Source: Lingula anatina
Taxonomy: Eukaryota; Brachiopoda; Lingulata; Lingulida; Lingulidae
Length of the DNA stretch: 55,337 nucleotides
Direction: 5' to 3'
Assembly: GCF_001039355.2 (NCBI RefSeq)
Contig: NW_019773601.1
Location: 12,837-68,173 of the forward strand
Shown here: positions 9,831-22,064 of the stretch, piece by piece
How the letters are laid out: every line of letters starts with the position of its first letter
Numbering within the stretch: the stretch's first letter is position 1
Program-made: the position numbers and the translations under genes
Notes under the pieces: model-generated
What the model was told of the DNA's origin: nothing
Database searches by the model: none
What the model saw: only the letters and a program-made list of their open reading frames with translations

Positions 9831-12800
9831 GTGAGAAGCTATATGAGAATGGGCAGATTTAAGAATGGATGAGTGACCTGCATCGAGGCGGATGTTTTCC
9901 CTTTATCTTCGATCATCACTATAAAATTAAACAATTTATTTGCAAGTGTGCAATGGTTTCACATCTAAAATATAGCTAAGAAAACGACTTAATCGGATGA
10001 TCATGAAGGTCAAATTAAAATTATTTAACATTGCAAAAGTTTTGGTACACTGCAGCTCAGTGAATGATTCAAACTTAATTTAAGAATTATATCTCAGGAA
10101 CATTTAAGCTTTAGTTTTTTTATGTGATAAGGCACAAATGATCCCCTTGTCCAAGATTTCGGTCTGATAAAATCAAAAGCGTACGCAAGCTCTCAACCGT
10201 CATGCTTGATATGTACAATGTAGTGGTCAGGGTAAGCAATCAGATTTCATTAGTCTAATGAATAATCCCTCCCACACTTGAAGAAAAGAAAAAAAATGTG
10301 TTAGTATTTTTCGCACAACGTCACCATGGATTGCACTGGCAGTACTAGAAGCACATCTAGCGCAATCATAGTCTCTCCACATATGGTTTGCATAAGTGAG
10401 AAATAATCTGCTATCATTTCCTGTGATAAATTTGGCAGACATTTGAAAGGATGGGGGACAGCAGGATCTTAGCTTAGAAGAACCTTAAAAGATAGCAAAA
10501 AAGTAAGCATATGCCAACTGATTAAAGAAATAGGGAGTTAGTGGCAAGTTTGTTATAACAATGTATAATTGCTTAGATGGATATTCCTATCCCTAATGGG
10601 TTTAGTCATGAGTGGAGCTAATTGGATGTGTAATCTAAAACAAGCTGTCAAATTTATAAAATGACAAATATGTAGTTTTGTGTTAATAAGGAATGACTGC
10701 TTTTAATAAACGGTGTTCGGAAATTGTATAATAATATGTAAATTTGGTTTTATGAGATTGTTTTATGAGATATTTATTTATTGATTATTGTTATTTGTTT
10801 TCCTTTTAGTTTCATGGTTGCTTGTTGATTCAATAAAGAATACAGTACAACCCGTCAGCATGCCCTCTTGTCTGTCTACAACTTTGTTCTTTTTCATACC
10901 GGCTCAATGCACCACATGTCCATACGTTAATTGTGATTGAGATTATTCTACCTGCCGATAAAACAGAAGTTTAATTTTTTTTTTTTTTGGTTAAAAGACA
11001 GAGTCTTTATTACATCTCAAAGACCTATGGTGCTTAAAGATTGAATATTTTAAAATCTGCCACATTTCTTTGCTGTTAGCATTTAATAAATGCTTTCTGT
11101 TGTATGTACGCATAGAAAGAGAAGGAAGCAACATTTCATGGCATTCATCCATTGGTACCACAAGAAGTGTTAAGTAAAATACGTTAATGATATTTTTGTT
11201 GTTTGACATAAACTTGTTTTAGTTTATGTTATAGTCTTCATTATACAAACAAGTGATAATCTTCTGTAATTACAGTTTCTTTTCTGTTATAGTGAAGAAT
11301 AACGACGGTCTGGAGCTTTCAAACGTTTATTCACCGACTTCATTTTTATACAACTTCACAAATGTTTAAACTCTATTTTCCGTACTGATCATGCGGTTAC
11401 TTGTTTTCTTTCCATTGTCTTTGCGTGATTATTAAGGATTTTCTATTCTCATGTTGCAAACCACCATTCAACATTTCCTTATTAGGCAATTTGTAAGAGA
11501 CATGTTTTCAATTAAAGATATCTAAAATATTATTTGAATTACTAATGCTTGGAGTCTTATCCCTCCTATGTTTGCATGGATTTTATACGTGTTAGAAACT
11601 TGCAAATCTATTGAGAAATTAACCAATCAAATCAAACAATATGTGACTTTGACATGTTCCATCTTTGCCTACTACGAAAACATATTTTACACGTGTTGAC
11701 TATTAAAGAAATTTAACGTACACTCAATAACTCCCTATCCTTTTACTATTTTGATTCCGTTTTAATTGTCATCTGTAGTTAGTGAAAGTGTAAGTCATTC
11801 ACTTTACAACATTTCAATAGCAATTATCGGAGTATGGCTGTTTCATCCATTTATCCAATTCTAACCTCTTTGATTTTTGTATTATGATTTAAACAACGCA
11901 ACCCAGTTAGAGATGTCCTATAAAGGCTAATATTTACAATAGTTAAATATATTACTAACATATTCATATTATTTTTTCATCCATGTTTTCTATTAATTAA
12001 AATTAATTTAAAAAATTCAAAAATATACAATTTATATCAAAGCACACTGTTAATTTTTTCTCTACGCTTAAACATGTTAATAAATTGCAGCAATCACTAT
12101 CTATTTATCAACACTGTTAAACATATCATTACTATTTTCTTTGCTCTTTCCTAGTTTTATCACTATCGATAATATACCATACTCTTGAAGTTCCAATACA
12201 TTTTACGAAGAAATGAAATATAGCTTTGCAAAGAAGACTAGTTCATGCCCTAAAATCTGATATTCTTTTTAAAAGAAGCATAAGAATATCAATGCAAATA
12301 TGATTCATCCAGCTGGGATCTCCAAAAGGAAAAATATTAATCACACAGTGGTTGCTCACTTAGGTCTGCAAGATATTAAGACATCACTAAACTGGAGCGC
12401 GGATTTGTGTTTCCAGCTACACCATGTGTGGAACAGGGCTCTGGTGTCGATTCCATGTCGACTGTTACGTGAAGAGTGCCATACCACCAGCAGTGTCACC
12501 TAGCAGTGGCAGTGCCCTAAATGTCCTTGTGATAAAGTACTAAGCGTCGGATTCTGCATAACATCTATCAGTTCTAGACGAGTGTCCAGTGTGAAATTTA
12601 ATATTTTACCTTTTAAGGCATTAGAAATATTCCTCTATGATTATTATATGCAATATTTCCATATTACAGATTAATTTCAAGACAAATTATCTTAATCCAT
12701 ACTACATATGGCATCGCATTGCTAATGATTTTTTTTTGTTCAAAACAATTTTTTTTGTTCAAAACAAGTTTTCTAAACCAATTAGCTTCCAGAGATTTAC

Positions 12801-13836
12801 AACGCTAGAAGTGATATCAAAATTGCATCCCAGACAAGGCTAACTTAGATTTTATCCTTCATCAACTAAACTAAACTAAACGATTTTCTAGACTTGGTAT
12901 TCCATAAAAGTAAAAATATTATTTCCAACCATTTATGGCATTTCTTCACATGTACATAGCATTTCTAATATAACTTCATCTTTTACACAAAATGACACTT
13001 TTTTTAGTTCGATGCAACTACTGAAGCAAAGGGTTTATGATCCTATTTAATATTAACACAATTGTATAAATCTTTACACTCACTATAACAAATCCATATT
13101 CTTAAAATTGTTCATAAAAGTCAATACACCTGTAACCTCTTTAATTGACCATTATGTCTGGATTCATCTTACAACAGAATACACTTTTCATTAATTCCCA
13201 TATATATACACATTTATCTATCTTTAGAACTATCACCAGGAGAGCATGCTCTACCATCCAATCTAGCGTACACATGGTATAATTAGATTATAAAATGGTT
13301 TTCTAGACCATTGTCCCGTTCCCTGAATATCTAAATTTCTAGGTTTCCCCATCCTTGAAAAAGTGCAAGTTTGACCAATTTCCATTTGCTTGTGGCATTG
13401 ATGAATGTAAGATAAAGAAAACAATCTAACCTCTGCTGCAGGCGCTTGTGTTTGACGTGATTAAAAAGGGGAGGGCTTGGCACGAGCTAAGACGTACATC
13501 CCCCGGCTTCTATGCCTATGCAAATCCATGGAGCAAACTGTAATGCCCATATTTATCACGATAAACCTAGACGTTTACATGGCGTTATATAGTGCGACTG
13601 TTCAAGGGAGCATGATCCTTGTCAACGTTTCTATTTCTTTTTGATTACTGGCAACAGCACTGCAAGCAGTGTCAATATATCAAGTTATACCCAATGCACA
13701 GGTAAGCTGTGTCCTACAAAGCATGACCGGTGGACTGTAGAGTAGAATACAAGGTTGCACTGGGGGTGCAATGAAAGATGGGTCATCGTGGTAGGGGCGT
13801 TTTGAAATGTTGCTTGCATTGCTCATAAGTTAAATC
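9831..13836. other. 3' flank of protease copy A; no independent gene seen
   Basis: This stretch is matched nearly throughout by 26150-30455. A short plus-strand open frame at 12300-12503 has a counterpart at 28916-29122, but the two differ by frame-changing indels at both ends and by replacement changes, so coding is not supported. The first 300 bases match a family also present at 26150-26600 and 47200-47500. No clear AATAAA signal stands out close to the stop codon. Confidence 0.5.
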
Positions 13837-15355
13837 TCATCTATTAAAAAGATCGGCTGAAAAATTTAAAAACCTAGAAAATGTCATTCCTGTAATTGAT
13901 TTAAATTCTTCTTCCCATACACGTGTCGTCCAATCATCATCGTCATCATCATGCTCTTGAGTTGCCTTGGCTTCTAGATAGGAAGAAAATAAATCATCAT
14001 CGGCCCCTAAACGGAACGGTTGATCACGAAAGCCGAGTGTTTTTTGACACGACCTTTTCTTAGGCCTAATGCCATAATCACCATGCTCTTTATTTTCCTC
14101 CGCCTTTAGTTCGCACGGTTGAATATGCAATCTGATTTTTGATGCAGGCTCCAGCAGTCTTGTTCTGTGCACAGACATGTACCTATTTGCCAAGTTGTCC
14201 CTGAGTTCTTTGTTATCAACAGAACAACGTAATACACATTCAACTGCTTTTTTGCATGGAGGTTGGTGGTCACTGAAGTAAGTAAAGAAATCAGATCTAC
14301 GGCTTTGTCTACATAGAATGCAATGCGTTGCAGCAGCTGGCTTTCCTGGATCAACACGGCGAACAAATAAGAGACTGTGGTATGTGCTTACTTCATCAAT
14401 GTATTCTAGAATCTTTTCTCTAGAAAATTTTTCCTGATTATTTATTATTTGATCCAGAGATGCTGTCAACGTTTCGGAATAAAGTACTTGAGTTTTCTCT
14501 GGAATACAGGGTGTAATCTCGTCAGGATATATATCAGACGCAGAACTGGCACTACCTCCTACACTGTCACCAGCAACGGGGTGCCCCTTATCTTCCAACG
14601 TCGGTTGAGGAGTTTGGTCACTCCCTTCTGCTTCCTGTTCAGGAACGACGCTTAATTCGCCTGAAAGTATGGACAATGCTTCTACTTTGTTATCTTCTTC
14701 TAGAACAACAACGGAACCACTATCACCAGCCTCTGCAAAACGCGCTGATTGTTCTTCTGGACAAAGAAATATGAAATCTCTTCCATACTTAGGACATTCC
14801 AAGTAGGTTCCTAACACAAAGCCGTAAGTTTCCCCGGTTTGAGCCCCCAACTTCCGGACCTTCTGCTGTTTAATTCCTCTATGGTCTCTACGAATATCAA
14901 TGTGTCCATGGATATTTGTGGGGTAAAACGAACGGTTTATCTGTATGAGGGCAACATCTTTTTCTGTTTTAGTGATATCTCTCTTGTACACTACTTTTCC
15001 TAAGTCAGAAAACGAATTTCCCTCCGTTTTGATCATCACTGAAGCACTCTCTCTCACAACATGCTCACATGTTAGGCCATACCAGTCATTCGCACATTCT
15101 TGGAGCACTTCAAGTAAGGCACCGAGAGTTCCGTATTTCTCCGGATTGGAGAATACAGCCTCCCCTGGCTTTATTGAGACAAGGGGTACAAAACGGAATT
15201 TCTCAGAATATTTCAAAATAAAATAATGGTCACCAAAATAGGGCGATACCATATCGTGCACCTGTGTATGATTATCGTGGTTTCCGAACTGTCTCTCGTG
15301 TATGTAGATATGGGGTGTATCGGCGATCATACTAAACCCTTTAACAAAGGGAAGT
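13837..15355 (-). CDS. Copy A coding exon 4: trypsin-like protease, Cys/His cluster and acidic tail
   Basis: 1519 nt, 505 residues plus stop. The charge-relay residues are visible: LTCEHVV (His466), EKDVALI (Asp501), GDSGSVVV (Ser580). A KLGAQTGETYG segment precedes the nucleophile, as in intracellular trypsin-like peptidases with the K-x-G-x2-TG-x-T-x-G signature. The protease lacks the disulfide pattern of secreted trypsins, fitting a cytosolic enzyme. Further on, SLLFVRRVDP leads to C-x2-C-x14-H-x3-C (713-735), a candidate zinc site. The tail has six Asp, then WTTR and a hydrophobic end. The acceptor CTTTTTTCAG adds one base to complete a Gly codon, so the upstream Met at 15402 is in the intron. 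Confidence 0.85.
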
Positions 15356-18152
15356 CTGAAAAAAGAGCAAAATAGTCTCACAATAATTGAACATTCTTGC
15401 AATCATTCTATTTTTAAAAACTACCACACATTCATGACATAAATAGAAAAGTACATAGGATAATATGTCTTAAAACTGATTTAATAAAATATTGCAGTTT
15501 TAACTGATTAAAATGATCTTATTTTTTCACTGCCAAACATTGATTATTTTTTCCTTTTTTGCTTTACATATTTTGACTGCAAAAAGACGAGTACAGGTAG
15601 CTACATGTACACACTTACCCAAACAGATTACGTTTTGCAGTATCAGACAAAGGTGATGTGTTTGGATCTTTTTTTTCTAGCTCTTTTATCATCTTTTCAA
15701 CATCCTTTACAGACGATAAGCTTGTTCTTTCCGCAATCCGCTTACAAGTTTGCAGTCCTATCTTTTCTATATGCTTGTAAAAGAATTCACTGTCTCCAAG
15801 TGGTTGAAATACCATTGATAAACATAGTTCTTGCGCGACTTTCATGTAGTCCTTTGTTTTCTTCCTCTTGCAGTGCTCAAGAAGACATCGGAGCACACGA
15901 GGTTTTTCAGCCTGGGTTGATAAAGGGGGATCATAGTTGATCACAATCACAATCGAACTGCCTTTACTGCGAAAACATTCATAAATCTGGAATATAGCTT
16001 CCGACTCCTGAAAAAAGTGTAGAGACATGAATCATATTTGGGCTGTTCCGTGGTATTTTTTGCCGTTTTGGAAGGCCATTTGACACTTCAAATGAAAAAA
16101 TTTTATAAAATGAAAGAGTGGATGGCCCATTTTTGTATGTTTATTCCTATATATGTGTGTTATATTTAGGAAAAAAATTAGGACTTAAAAGATAATAGTT
16201 AAAGAAAAATTACAATAGTTAGTGAGCATATGGAAAGGACAAGAATATTGTCAAAGGTAAAGATGCCTTTCTATGATTATATATTTCATCTTCAAACATG
16301 TTACTAGTTTTGACTAAGATATCAGTATTTAAGTAGTATTGGGGCAAGTAAGAGAAATTCTTACCAAATTCATTAGGAAGATTATAATAAATGTTTAAAT
16401 TGTAATAACTTGAAAAAAGATGACATATATAATAATTCTGCATTTTAAGTTCTACATTATCTTGAAAGACAGAAGGGTTTAGGAATCTATGGTCACCTGA
16501 CCTCTAATTGCTCAAAAATGCTCGAAATGCCTCAAATTTTCTTCTACAATGCTAGTTGTCATTATTAATGATTTATAATTTTGATTTAATTTCTCACTCC
16601 AGTAGTTATAATCAAATTTTCTTTCATATGATGTTGGCCCGTTCCATGTTGAAGAGAATATAAAGTGATTAGTTTTTCTGGCTATTGAAATTACTGAGAA
16701 AACTTAAAAATATGTACCAAAATCATCTAGGAAGGACAAATTGATATTAATCAACCCTTTACTTTATAATCAAATATATCTCAATCTAATGCACTTTATC
16801 AAATTTAAATAATAAGTCATATTTAATAAACTTACCTCTATTATTTAAAATAATCAATATTTTGAAAACTATATCAAAAATATAATTGTCCTTCCCAAAC
16901 ATAATTTCATAAGTTCTCCAGATAAAAGTGTCAGTAGAATCATAATTAATCACCAAAAACTAAAAGTTCTTTTGAATTCTGGTGTCTAGTGGTGTCTGGA
17001 TTCGGAATTATAAGTTTTGTAAGGAGGGGTCTTTTTCTAATTTTAAGGTCTGCGGACCAAATATCACTTTCTGGCCCATTACTCGGATATTGCGCTGATA
17101 ATTTAAGTGTTATATAGAACAAAATTCCTAATACATCCTAAAAATAATTTTAAAACTAAACTATTTACCTCTGCCGCTGGTAGCTTTTTCATCGTGACAA
17201 TGCCAACCGCACCTCTAGTTTCGTTAACAAAATTCTCATACGTTCCAAATTGTTGCTTCTCTGTAATAAACTCGTCCGTATACCCACTCCGCTTCACGTA
17301 TTTTGCAACAGGGTCGTTCGTTTCCTCCGGAAAGATTGAATCATAGGAAACCTGGACGAGAGGAACCACTGGAACGCCCTCTCCAAATAGCAATTTCGTG
17401 GCTCTAAACCACAACTGCGGTAGCTTGTCCCAGTTTTCCTCCTTTTCAAGATCAGATACAGTTTGCGGTCGCGGAGGAGCACTGTTGCCAGGTGCTTCGT
17501 TCTCTGTCAGTTTCAGTTTGTCAACTTCAGAAGTGAGATCGTCACATACCAGAAACTGACTCACGGGAATTTCTGAAACAAAAAAATGTTTGTTTTTGCA
17601 AGTGCTACAAGAAAAAGTAGTGGGTTATACCCATATGCAAAGGGTTAACTTTTACAAACGCAGCATAAGAATATTCATATTGTTTTTTGTCTATCTTTGT
17701 TTATTAATTTACGACCAAACTGCTTTTCGGAAAAGAAAGATGAGATATTATCAATCAAGCAGCACAGTAAGATTACTGATTCCGTAAATTCATTTCATTA
17801 ACTATAATAAAGAAATTGTTCCAGTGAAAAAAATATACGAACTTTCCTTTTGAAATCTTTCTATTATCCATGGGTTATGAACTTTGATTGTTTGAAAAAA
17901 TATCTCTGAAGTTGCAATTTCCTTTGAAATAAGAAGGTCTAAAATAAAATCGATTTCATTCCTTTCCTTCCGTGCAGGGGCTTCAGTTGACAGCTGTTTG
18001 ACATTTGCCGCTTCCTCTGTCGTCACAACTCCGTTGGACACCAAGGCACCAAGGAGAATATCTACGCTTAGTGTGCTTGTCCGAAGGATTTCCCGACATT
18101 GTTCAAGACACTCAGTCAAGTTTGTAGTTGAGCTGGGCCCTGCAGTAGCCAT
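13837..18152 (-). CDS. CARD-like/trypsin-like serine protease, copy A (four coding exons, 873 aa)
   Basis: Joining minus-strand exons 18152-17843, 17572-17169, 16007-15619 and 15355-13837 gives 2622 nt, an uninterrupted 873-residue reading frame. Phases (1, 0, 2) match at each junction and every intron is GT-AG (270, 1161 and 263 bp). Order: CARD-like domain (1-103), unrecognised region (104-368), chymotrypsin-fold protease (about 405-600, with His466, Asp501, Ser580), linker, Cys/His cluster (713-735), acidic tail with six Asp. There is no signal peptide or membrane segment, so the protein is probably cytosolic. CARDs recruit partners by homotypic contact; a CARD joined to a protease suggests an innate-immune or death-signalling effector, but substrate and activator are unknown. 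It lies in tandem with copy B and the 7.9-9.2 kb relic. Start: ACCATGG context, conserved in copy B, just after a 3' splice site. Confidence 0.8.
15619..16007 (-). CDS. Copy A coding exon 3: unrecognised domain, second part
   Basis: 389 nt after TTTTTTCAG, ending GG|GTAAGT in phase 2. It begins ESEAIFQIYECFRSKGSS, then a beta-strand-like IVIVINYDPPL, then helical segments rich in Lys/Glu (VAQELCLSMVFQPLGD; ISSV-type helix KDVEKMIKELEKK). The strand-then-helices order suggests an alpha/beta domain completed by exon 2, or a helical linker. No motif identifies it. Copy B is one codon shorter here. Confidence 0.75.
17169..17572 (-). CDS. Copy A coding exon 2: unrecognised domain, first part
   Basis: 404 nt entering from the CARD exon after TTTGTTTCAG and leaving at GAG|GTAAAT in phase 0. 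The first 40 residues are polar and probably linker (SEVDKLKLTENEAPGNSAPP). Then comes a folded-looking part: WDKLPQLWFRATKL, VPVVPLVQVSYDS, FGTYENFVNETRGAVGIVTM. I do not recognise the family. The block is well conserved in copy B (exon 33749-34152, same length), so it is likely functional. Confidence 0.75.
17843..18152 (-). CDS. Copy A coding exon 1: CARD-like death-fold domain
   Basis: 103 residues from MATAGPSST. Predicted amphipathic helices follow the CARD pattern: CLEQCREILRTS, then DILLGALVSNGVVTTEEAANV, an acidic/basic turn (APARKERNE), FILDLLISKEIATSEIFFQTI, and a last helix ending WIIERFQKE. The leucine spacing and the 'V-T-x-E-E' turn are CARD-like, but CARD, DD and DED are hard to separate by eye. 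The upstream Met in the same open frame (MLLFPP) lies in front of a pyrimidine-rich AG, which marks a 3' splice site at 18161. The real start is therefore 18152 and a non-coding 5' exon must lie upstream. The donor is A|GTTCGT, phase 1. Confidence 0.65.
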
Positions 18153-18300
18153 GGTAATACCTGAAGGAGGGAATAGAAGCAAGTCAAATTAATAAATGAA
18201 ACTATTGATTTTTTATATTATACTAATTGCAAACCAATTGCCTTATCAATAAACGGGTCTGAAAATTTGATCGAGTCAAAAAAATGAAGATGGCACTGGA

Positions 18301-19640
18301 CATAGTTGATCAGGACTAACTAGAGAAAATGTCCTGAGGCTGGTCTTTTATATGTTACATGCCAAACTTAGATGTATTTATTTTGAATACGTTGAAAATC
18401 AAATGTTTTAATAAATACCTTCTTGGTTATCATCTGCTGATATCACAATTGAAATAGAAAAACTGTATTTTCTTTCAGTAAAGTAGACCAGGATGCTTTT
18501 ATGTTAACATTTTAAAAAAAATATAGTTAGGAGTCTACAATGTTTACCTTTTAATGGAATGGATATACAGACTTGACATTTAATATGGAATATTTTCTCC
18601 AAATCATAATTAATCAGTTTTTATCATATTTTGCTGCCTGACAAATGAAAATAAGGATTACAAACCGTGTTTTAAATACTTTTGATAATCTGTTCGATGT
18701 CATTGTGACATCAGTTCATTAATTGAATTCGCCAGTGAAGCAAACAAAAATACATTGCCTATTTTAAGTCATACGACAACCATTGAAAACGATATTTTGG
18801 ATCTCCATATTTTCCAAATTATTGTCTTTAAAAGCGTTACACGGCCCACAAAGGCCCCTCATCTCAGTGTCTAGTGACAGCAATGGTCGCTGTTATACAG
18901 GACCTCCTCTTGCTGCTACCAGAGATTTCAAGCGGCAAGGCTTTCCTTGGGATAGGTTTAATCTGGAAGAAAATTCCAGGCATTGGTAAAAACTTGTCCA
19001 ATTTGGTTAGGTTTTTTTGTAGGACATGCAGGCCCTTGATACAGCTAGTAATTACCTACCCACATATTGTCTATGTGGTTCAAATATGCCGATTTTGATG
19101 ACTAAGGTAACTGCTCATTCCCTTGGTTCTGCAAGTTATCTGCCATTGAAAGTGCTCTGTGTGAACCGGCAAACTCATCGTGCGACCTAAAATTGTTCCT
19201 AAGGTGCCCATTATCAGATGATGGTCAAGTGGTTTCCAGAGTATTCCTTTATTTAATTTAGTTCAGGTTTGCATTGATGACTCCCATTGGTGTTTTGGCA
19301 CAAATGTGGTATCCACTCCAATTATTGACGCTGTCAATAACCCTAGTCACTTAAGGAGTGGCACATGCCTTGTCGAAGGCCTCTTCTGGATGTCTGTAAA
19401 CTCCATTTTGACCAGTTTAGCGGTACGGGTGAAATCTGACCTCAATAAAGAAACCCACGCGCTTTTAGTGTTCTACCCAGAAACGGTCATGGTTCCCAAT
19501 TAATTAGAGAAACAGACTTCGCTGTTTTGTTGTTTACAGTGGCTTCCTCTAAGGCCGCCTGATGTCCTTACCTGCTGAAACCATTTTGGTGTTCGCTAAG
19601 AGCCTTGAAAAACACGTTTTGGTGGCAATTTGCCCCTCAT
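18301..19640. other. Single-copy sequence 5' of copy A; no gene recognised
   Basis: This should contain the promoter and any non-coding first exon of copy A, but I cannot point to them. Around 18860-19500 base composition rises and short open frames appear on both strands. None has a convincing family or a conserved partner in segment B. Confidence 0.4.
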
Positions 19641-19874
19641 TCAAAACGGTCTGGGTGGTTTTGGTTTAATTGCAGCAACATATCGTGAAGGACAGTGAGA
19701 CCTGTACCCTGGTGGTAAGGTGTCGATACATTGGGCGTGGTCTCTGTGTAGGTGCATCAGTCTGGGCATAACTCTATAAAACTGTACAAAGCTTCCGTTT
19801 GACACAATAATCTGTCTGGCAATATCTGTATTTTTCGCGCCATTCTGGCACAGCTTATCTATTTTATAAAACAC
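19641..19874 (-). pseudogene. Possible remnant of a paired-type helix-turn-helix domain (transposase-like or Pax-like)
   Basis: The minus-strand frame reads IDKLCQNGAKNTDIARQIIV followed by SNG. This fits the paired/Tc1-type HTH pattern: an I-x-x-L helix, G, the D-I-x-R-Q helix, then V-S-x-G before the recognition helix. The expected continuation is lost at once and the flanking frames are broken. It is 77 codons in all, without splice context. A decayed DNA-transposon transposase is the likelier source; a Pax relic or chance match is possible. Confidence 0.35.
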
Positions 19875-20454
19875 TGCTTAACTCATTTTACGCACTGCAA
19901 AACAGACCGCTTGCATGCCAAATTTCAAATTCTTCAGTAGTTGCCGACATATGGATACTTTTTTTGACAGAACCATGCTTCATCAAAGGCAAGCTTTGAC
20001 CAGCCCAAAGGAGCACTAGCCAATTAAATCACTGCATATTTCACAATGCAGCAGTGCAAAAGACTTGGTAGTCAGTTAATTGGTAGCGACACACCTGACT
20101 TCATACTTCTCCAGTCAGATATTTTATGTGAGATCTGAGTTTTTTTTTTTAATAACGAATTTTTACCTAGGTATACCTTTAAAACTGATATATTCCATAT
20201 TAAATGTCAAGTCTGTATTTTGGAACATACTAATAAGAACTGCACTGAGACTGAGAGGGCTCCGTATGCTCATAGTTAAACATACAAACCGAATTTTCAA
20301 TTCGTGACCGCAAGGTCATGCCAAAATAAGGTGCCTTTAAACAAATATCGAATATTTTTACGATAGTGGCAAGTCACTTTTCAAGTATTCAATTCAAATT
20401 GATAAAATTCAAATTCCTACATATACTTGATATGATTTGCAGTTGTATGTGTGA
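19875..20454. other. No gene recognised
   Basis: A short block at about 20237-20275 (GCACTGAGACTGAGAGGGCT) resembles 3932-3965. Otherwise nothing is seen. Confidence 0.4.
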
Positions 20455-20990
20455 ACGACTATTACACTTACTTTAGGCCGAAGTGGTAAATTACAGCAAC
20501 TTTTTACACTCCTGACTGATAAATTATTAAAGAAAGGGCAGAGTGCCTTAAGTAAACTTTAATGACTGGCACATGTTGAAAAGCTGTAAAAAATATCCTA
20601 GCTAAAGGCACTATTTTTGTGTGATGGTTTCAATTATCCTAAATTTTTATTAAAGATGCATTTGAAGTCACAAAAACAAGCCAAATCCCAATATATATTT
20701 TAGAAAATAAATAACAGAAATATACCAAAAGACATCGTTTCATGTTATCAGGGAAATGTTATGCCAACGTTTTTTGACTTGCTGTCTGTGCTGTATATAA
20801 ACGGGCAGATAAGTATATGTTAAATGAAAGTAAGTAGGTCAAACATACGAACAACATTGATTGAGCGGTTATTGACCTTACGTTAGACTGAAGTGGTAAT
20901 TTACAGCAATTGTTTACAGCTAAAGGTCCTGACGTTTTAATTTTCTAAAAGAAATGGTCAAAGTGCCAAGAATGATTTTAATGATAAACA
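20455..20990 (+). repeat. Degenerate tandem pair, period ~410 bp
   Basis: The TTTAGGCCGAAGTGGTAAAT and ATTACAGCAAC region at about 20470-20500 is repeated as TTAGACTGAAGTGGTAATTT at about 20883-20910. Following blocks also match (AAAGAAAGGGCAGAGTGCC versus AAGAAATGGTCAAAGTGCC). Non-coding. Confidence 0.45.
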
Positions 20991-20991
20991 C

Positions 20992-20992
<1 letters not shown>

Positions 20993-21033
<41 letters not shown>
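20993..21033. repeat. (TAA)n microsatellite
   Basis: An uninterrupted TAA run of about 13 units. A second short run lies at about 21115-21137. Confidence 0.9.
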
Positions 21034-22064
21034 GAATCCATATATAAAATGTTCAGCAGACCTTGCATGGGTAAATGAACAGAATCAGATGACTAAAATA
21101 AATGAAAAGGTTGTTAAAATAATAATAATAATAATAAAATGATGATTGAGTGGTATTTGATATTTGTCTATCCATGGAGAGAGTGAAGTCAAAGTAGACA
21201 CCCAGGTTTTTGACGTGTGGTAATGGGTTCACAACATTGGTGCCTACTGGTAATTCACGAATGAATTACCCTTGCCGAACAACTGTAAAAATACCGTTGC
21301 TAAAAACACAAAGAAAGCATAATGGTGAGCTGAACTAATGCTATACATAAACAATGCCATTACTGATATTCGGATACTTCCAGAATGTGATAACAATGGT
21401 CATTGATTTGTCCTTCTATCGGGGCTCTTGATATCGACTCTTTCTCCTCTTAAGGTTTTGTAAAAGCAACAAAATACCGCAAGTGGGCGGAAAAGAAATT
21501 GCAATGAAGTATGCAAGGGTAAACTGTCAAGAATTCATATCCCGTTATAATTGTTCACACACTTTTATGTCTAATCATCAATAGCATATTCACAAAAATT
21601 GTATCCATATTGTCATTTTCATCCACACAAGTGGATGCATATGTTACAGTGAAATAAACTAAACTAAACTTACACATTAACCCAAGCCAAAGGATAAGTA
21701 AATGACAAACACAGATATATAGTGTTGAAATTTGGCCGGTAGCAGCCGCTTTTATTCAAAGGTCCCCCTATTAAAGAATGGTGTTAGATATTATATAGCA
21801 ATAAAAATGTATATTAGTTAAAATTACGTAATCTTATCTCTTAAAAAATATCAAAATAAATAGTGCAAATATTTTCATTTGTGGGGTTGCAAAGAGGCCA
21901 CCATCTAGTACTAAATGCCATCAATTATCAATTTGAAAGGTTAAAAGATATTAAAACCACACGGATATTAGGTATAGGCTATGAACCGTTCAAGGCAACA
22001 TCAGAGCTTGCCAAAACGTGGAGTAATTTGGACTTACAGTATTAGTCTAGATATCTGTTTACAG
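21034..22064. other. Mostly non-coding; one unsupported 60-codon frame
   Basis: A plus-strand frame at 21863-22045 (MQIFSFVGLQRGHH...) directly precedes the orphan exon candidate. No splice donor joins the two in frame, and I do not call it a gene. Confidence 0.35.

Larger units (their letters stand above)
9831..18300. repeat. Segmental duplication, copy A (~8.5 kb)
   Basis: From GTGAGAAGCTATATGAGAAT (about 9831) to about 18300 the sequence is collinear with about 26150-34900. This covers 3' flank, terminal exon, introns and the CARD exon. Introns and flank remain easily alignable by eye, so the duplication is fairly young. Copy B carries extra blocks near 26690-26755 and 26945-27170 that copy A lacks. 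The right edge is gradual. Confidence 0.8.

Noticed and set aside
12300-12503. 67-codon plus-strand frame with a counterpart in segment B
   Set aside because: Conserved only as part of the duplicated flank. Indels change both ends and the substitutions are not biased to silent sites as far as I can see.
14449-15226. Plus-strand frames opposite the protease exon
   Set aside because: Shadows of the strongly coding minus strand; not conserved as protein between copies.
15356-15402. Upstream Met extending the protease exon (MQECSIIVRLFCSFF)
   Set aside because: Lies in intron 3. The CTTTTTTCAG acceptor and matching phase join exon 3 to the Leu-Pro-Phe start in both copies.
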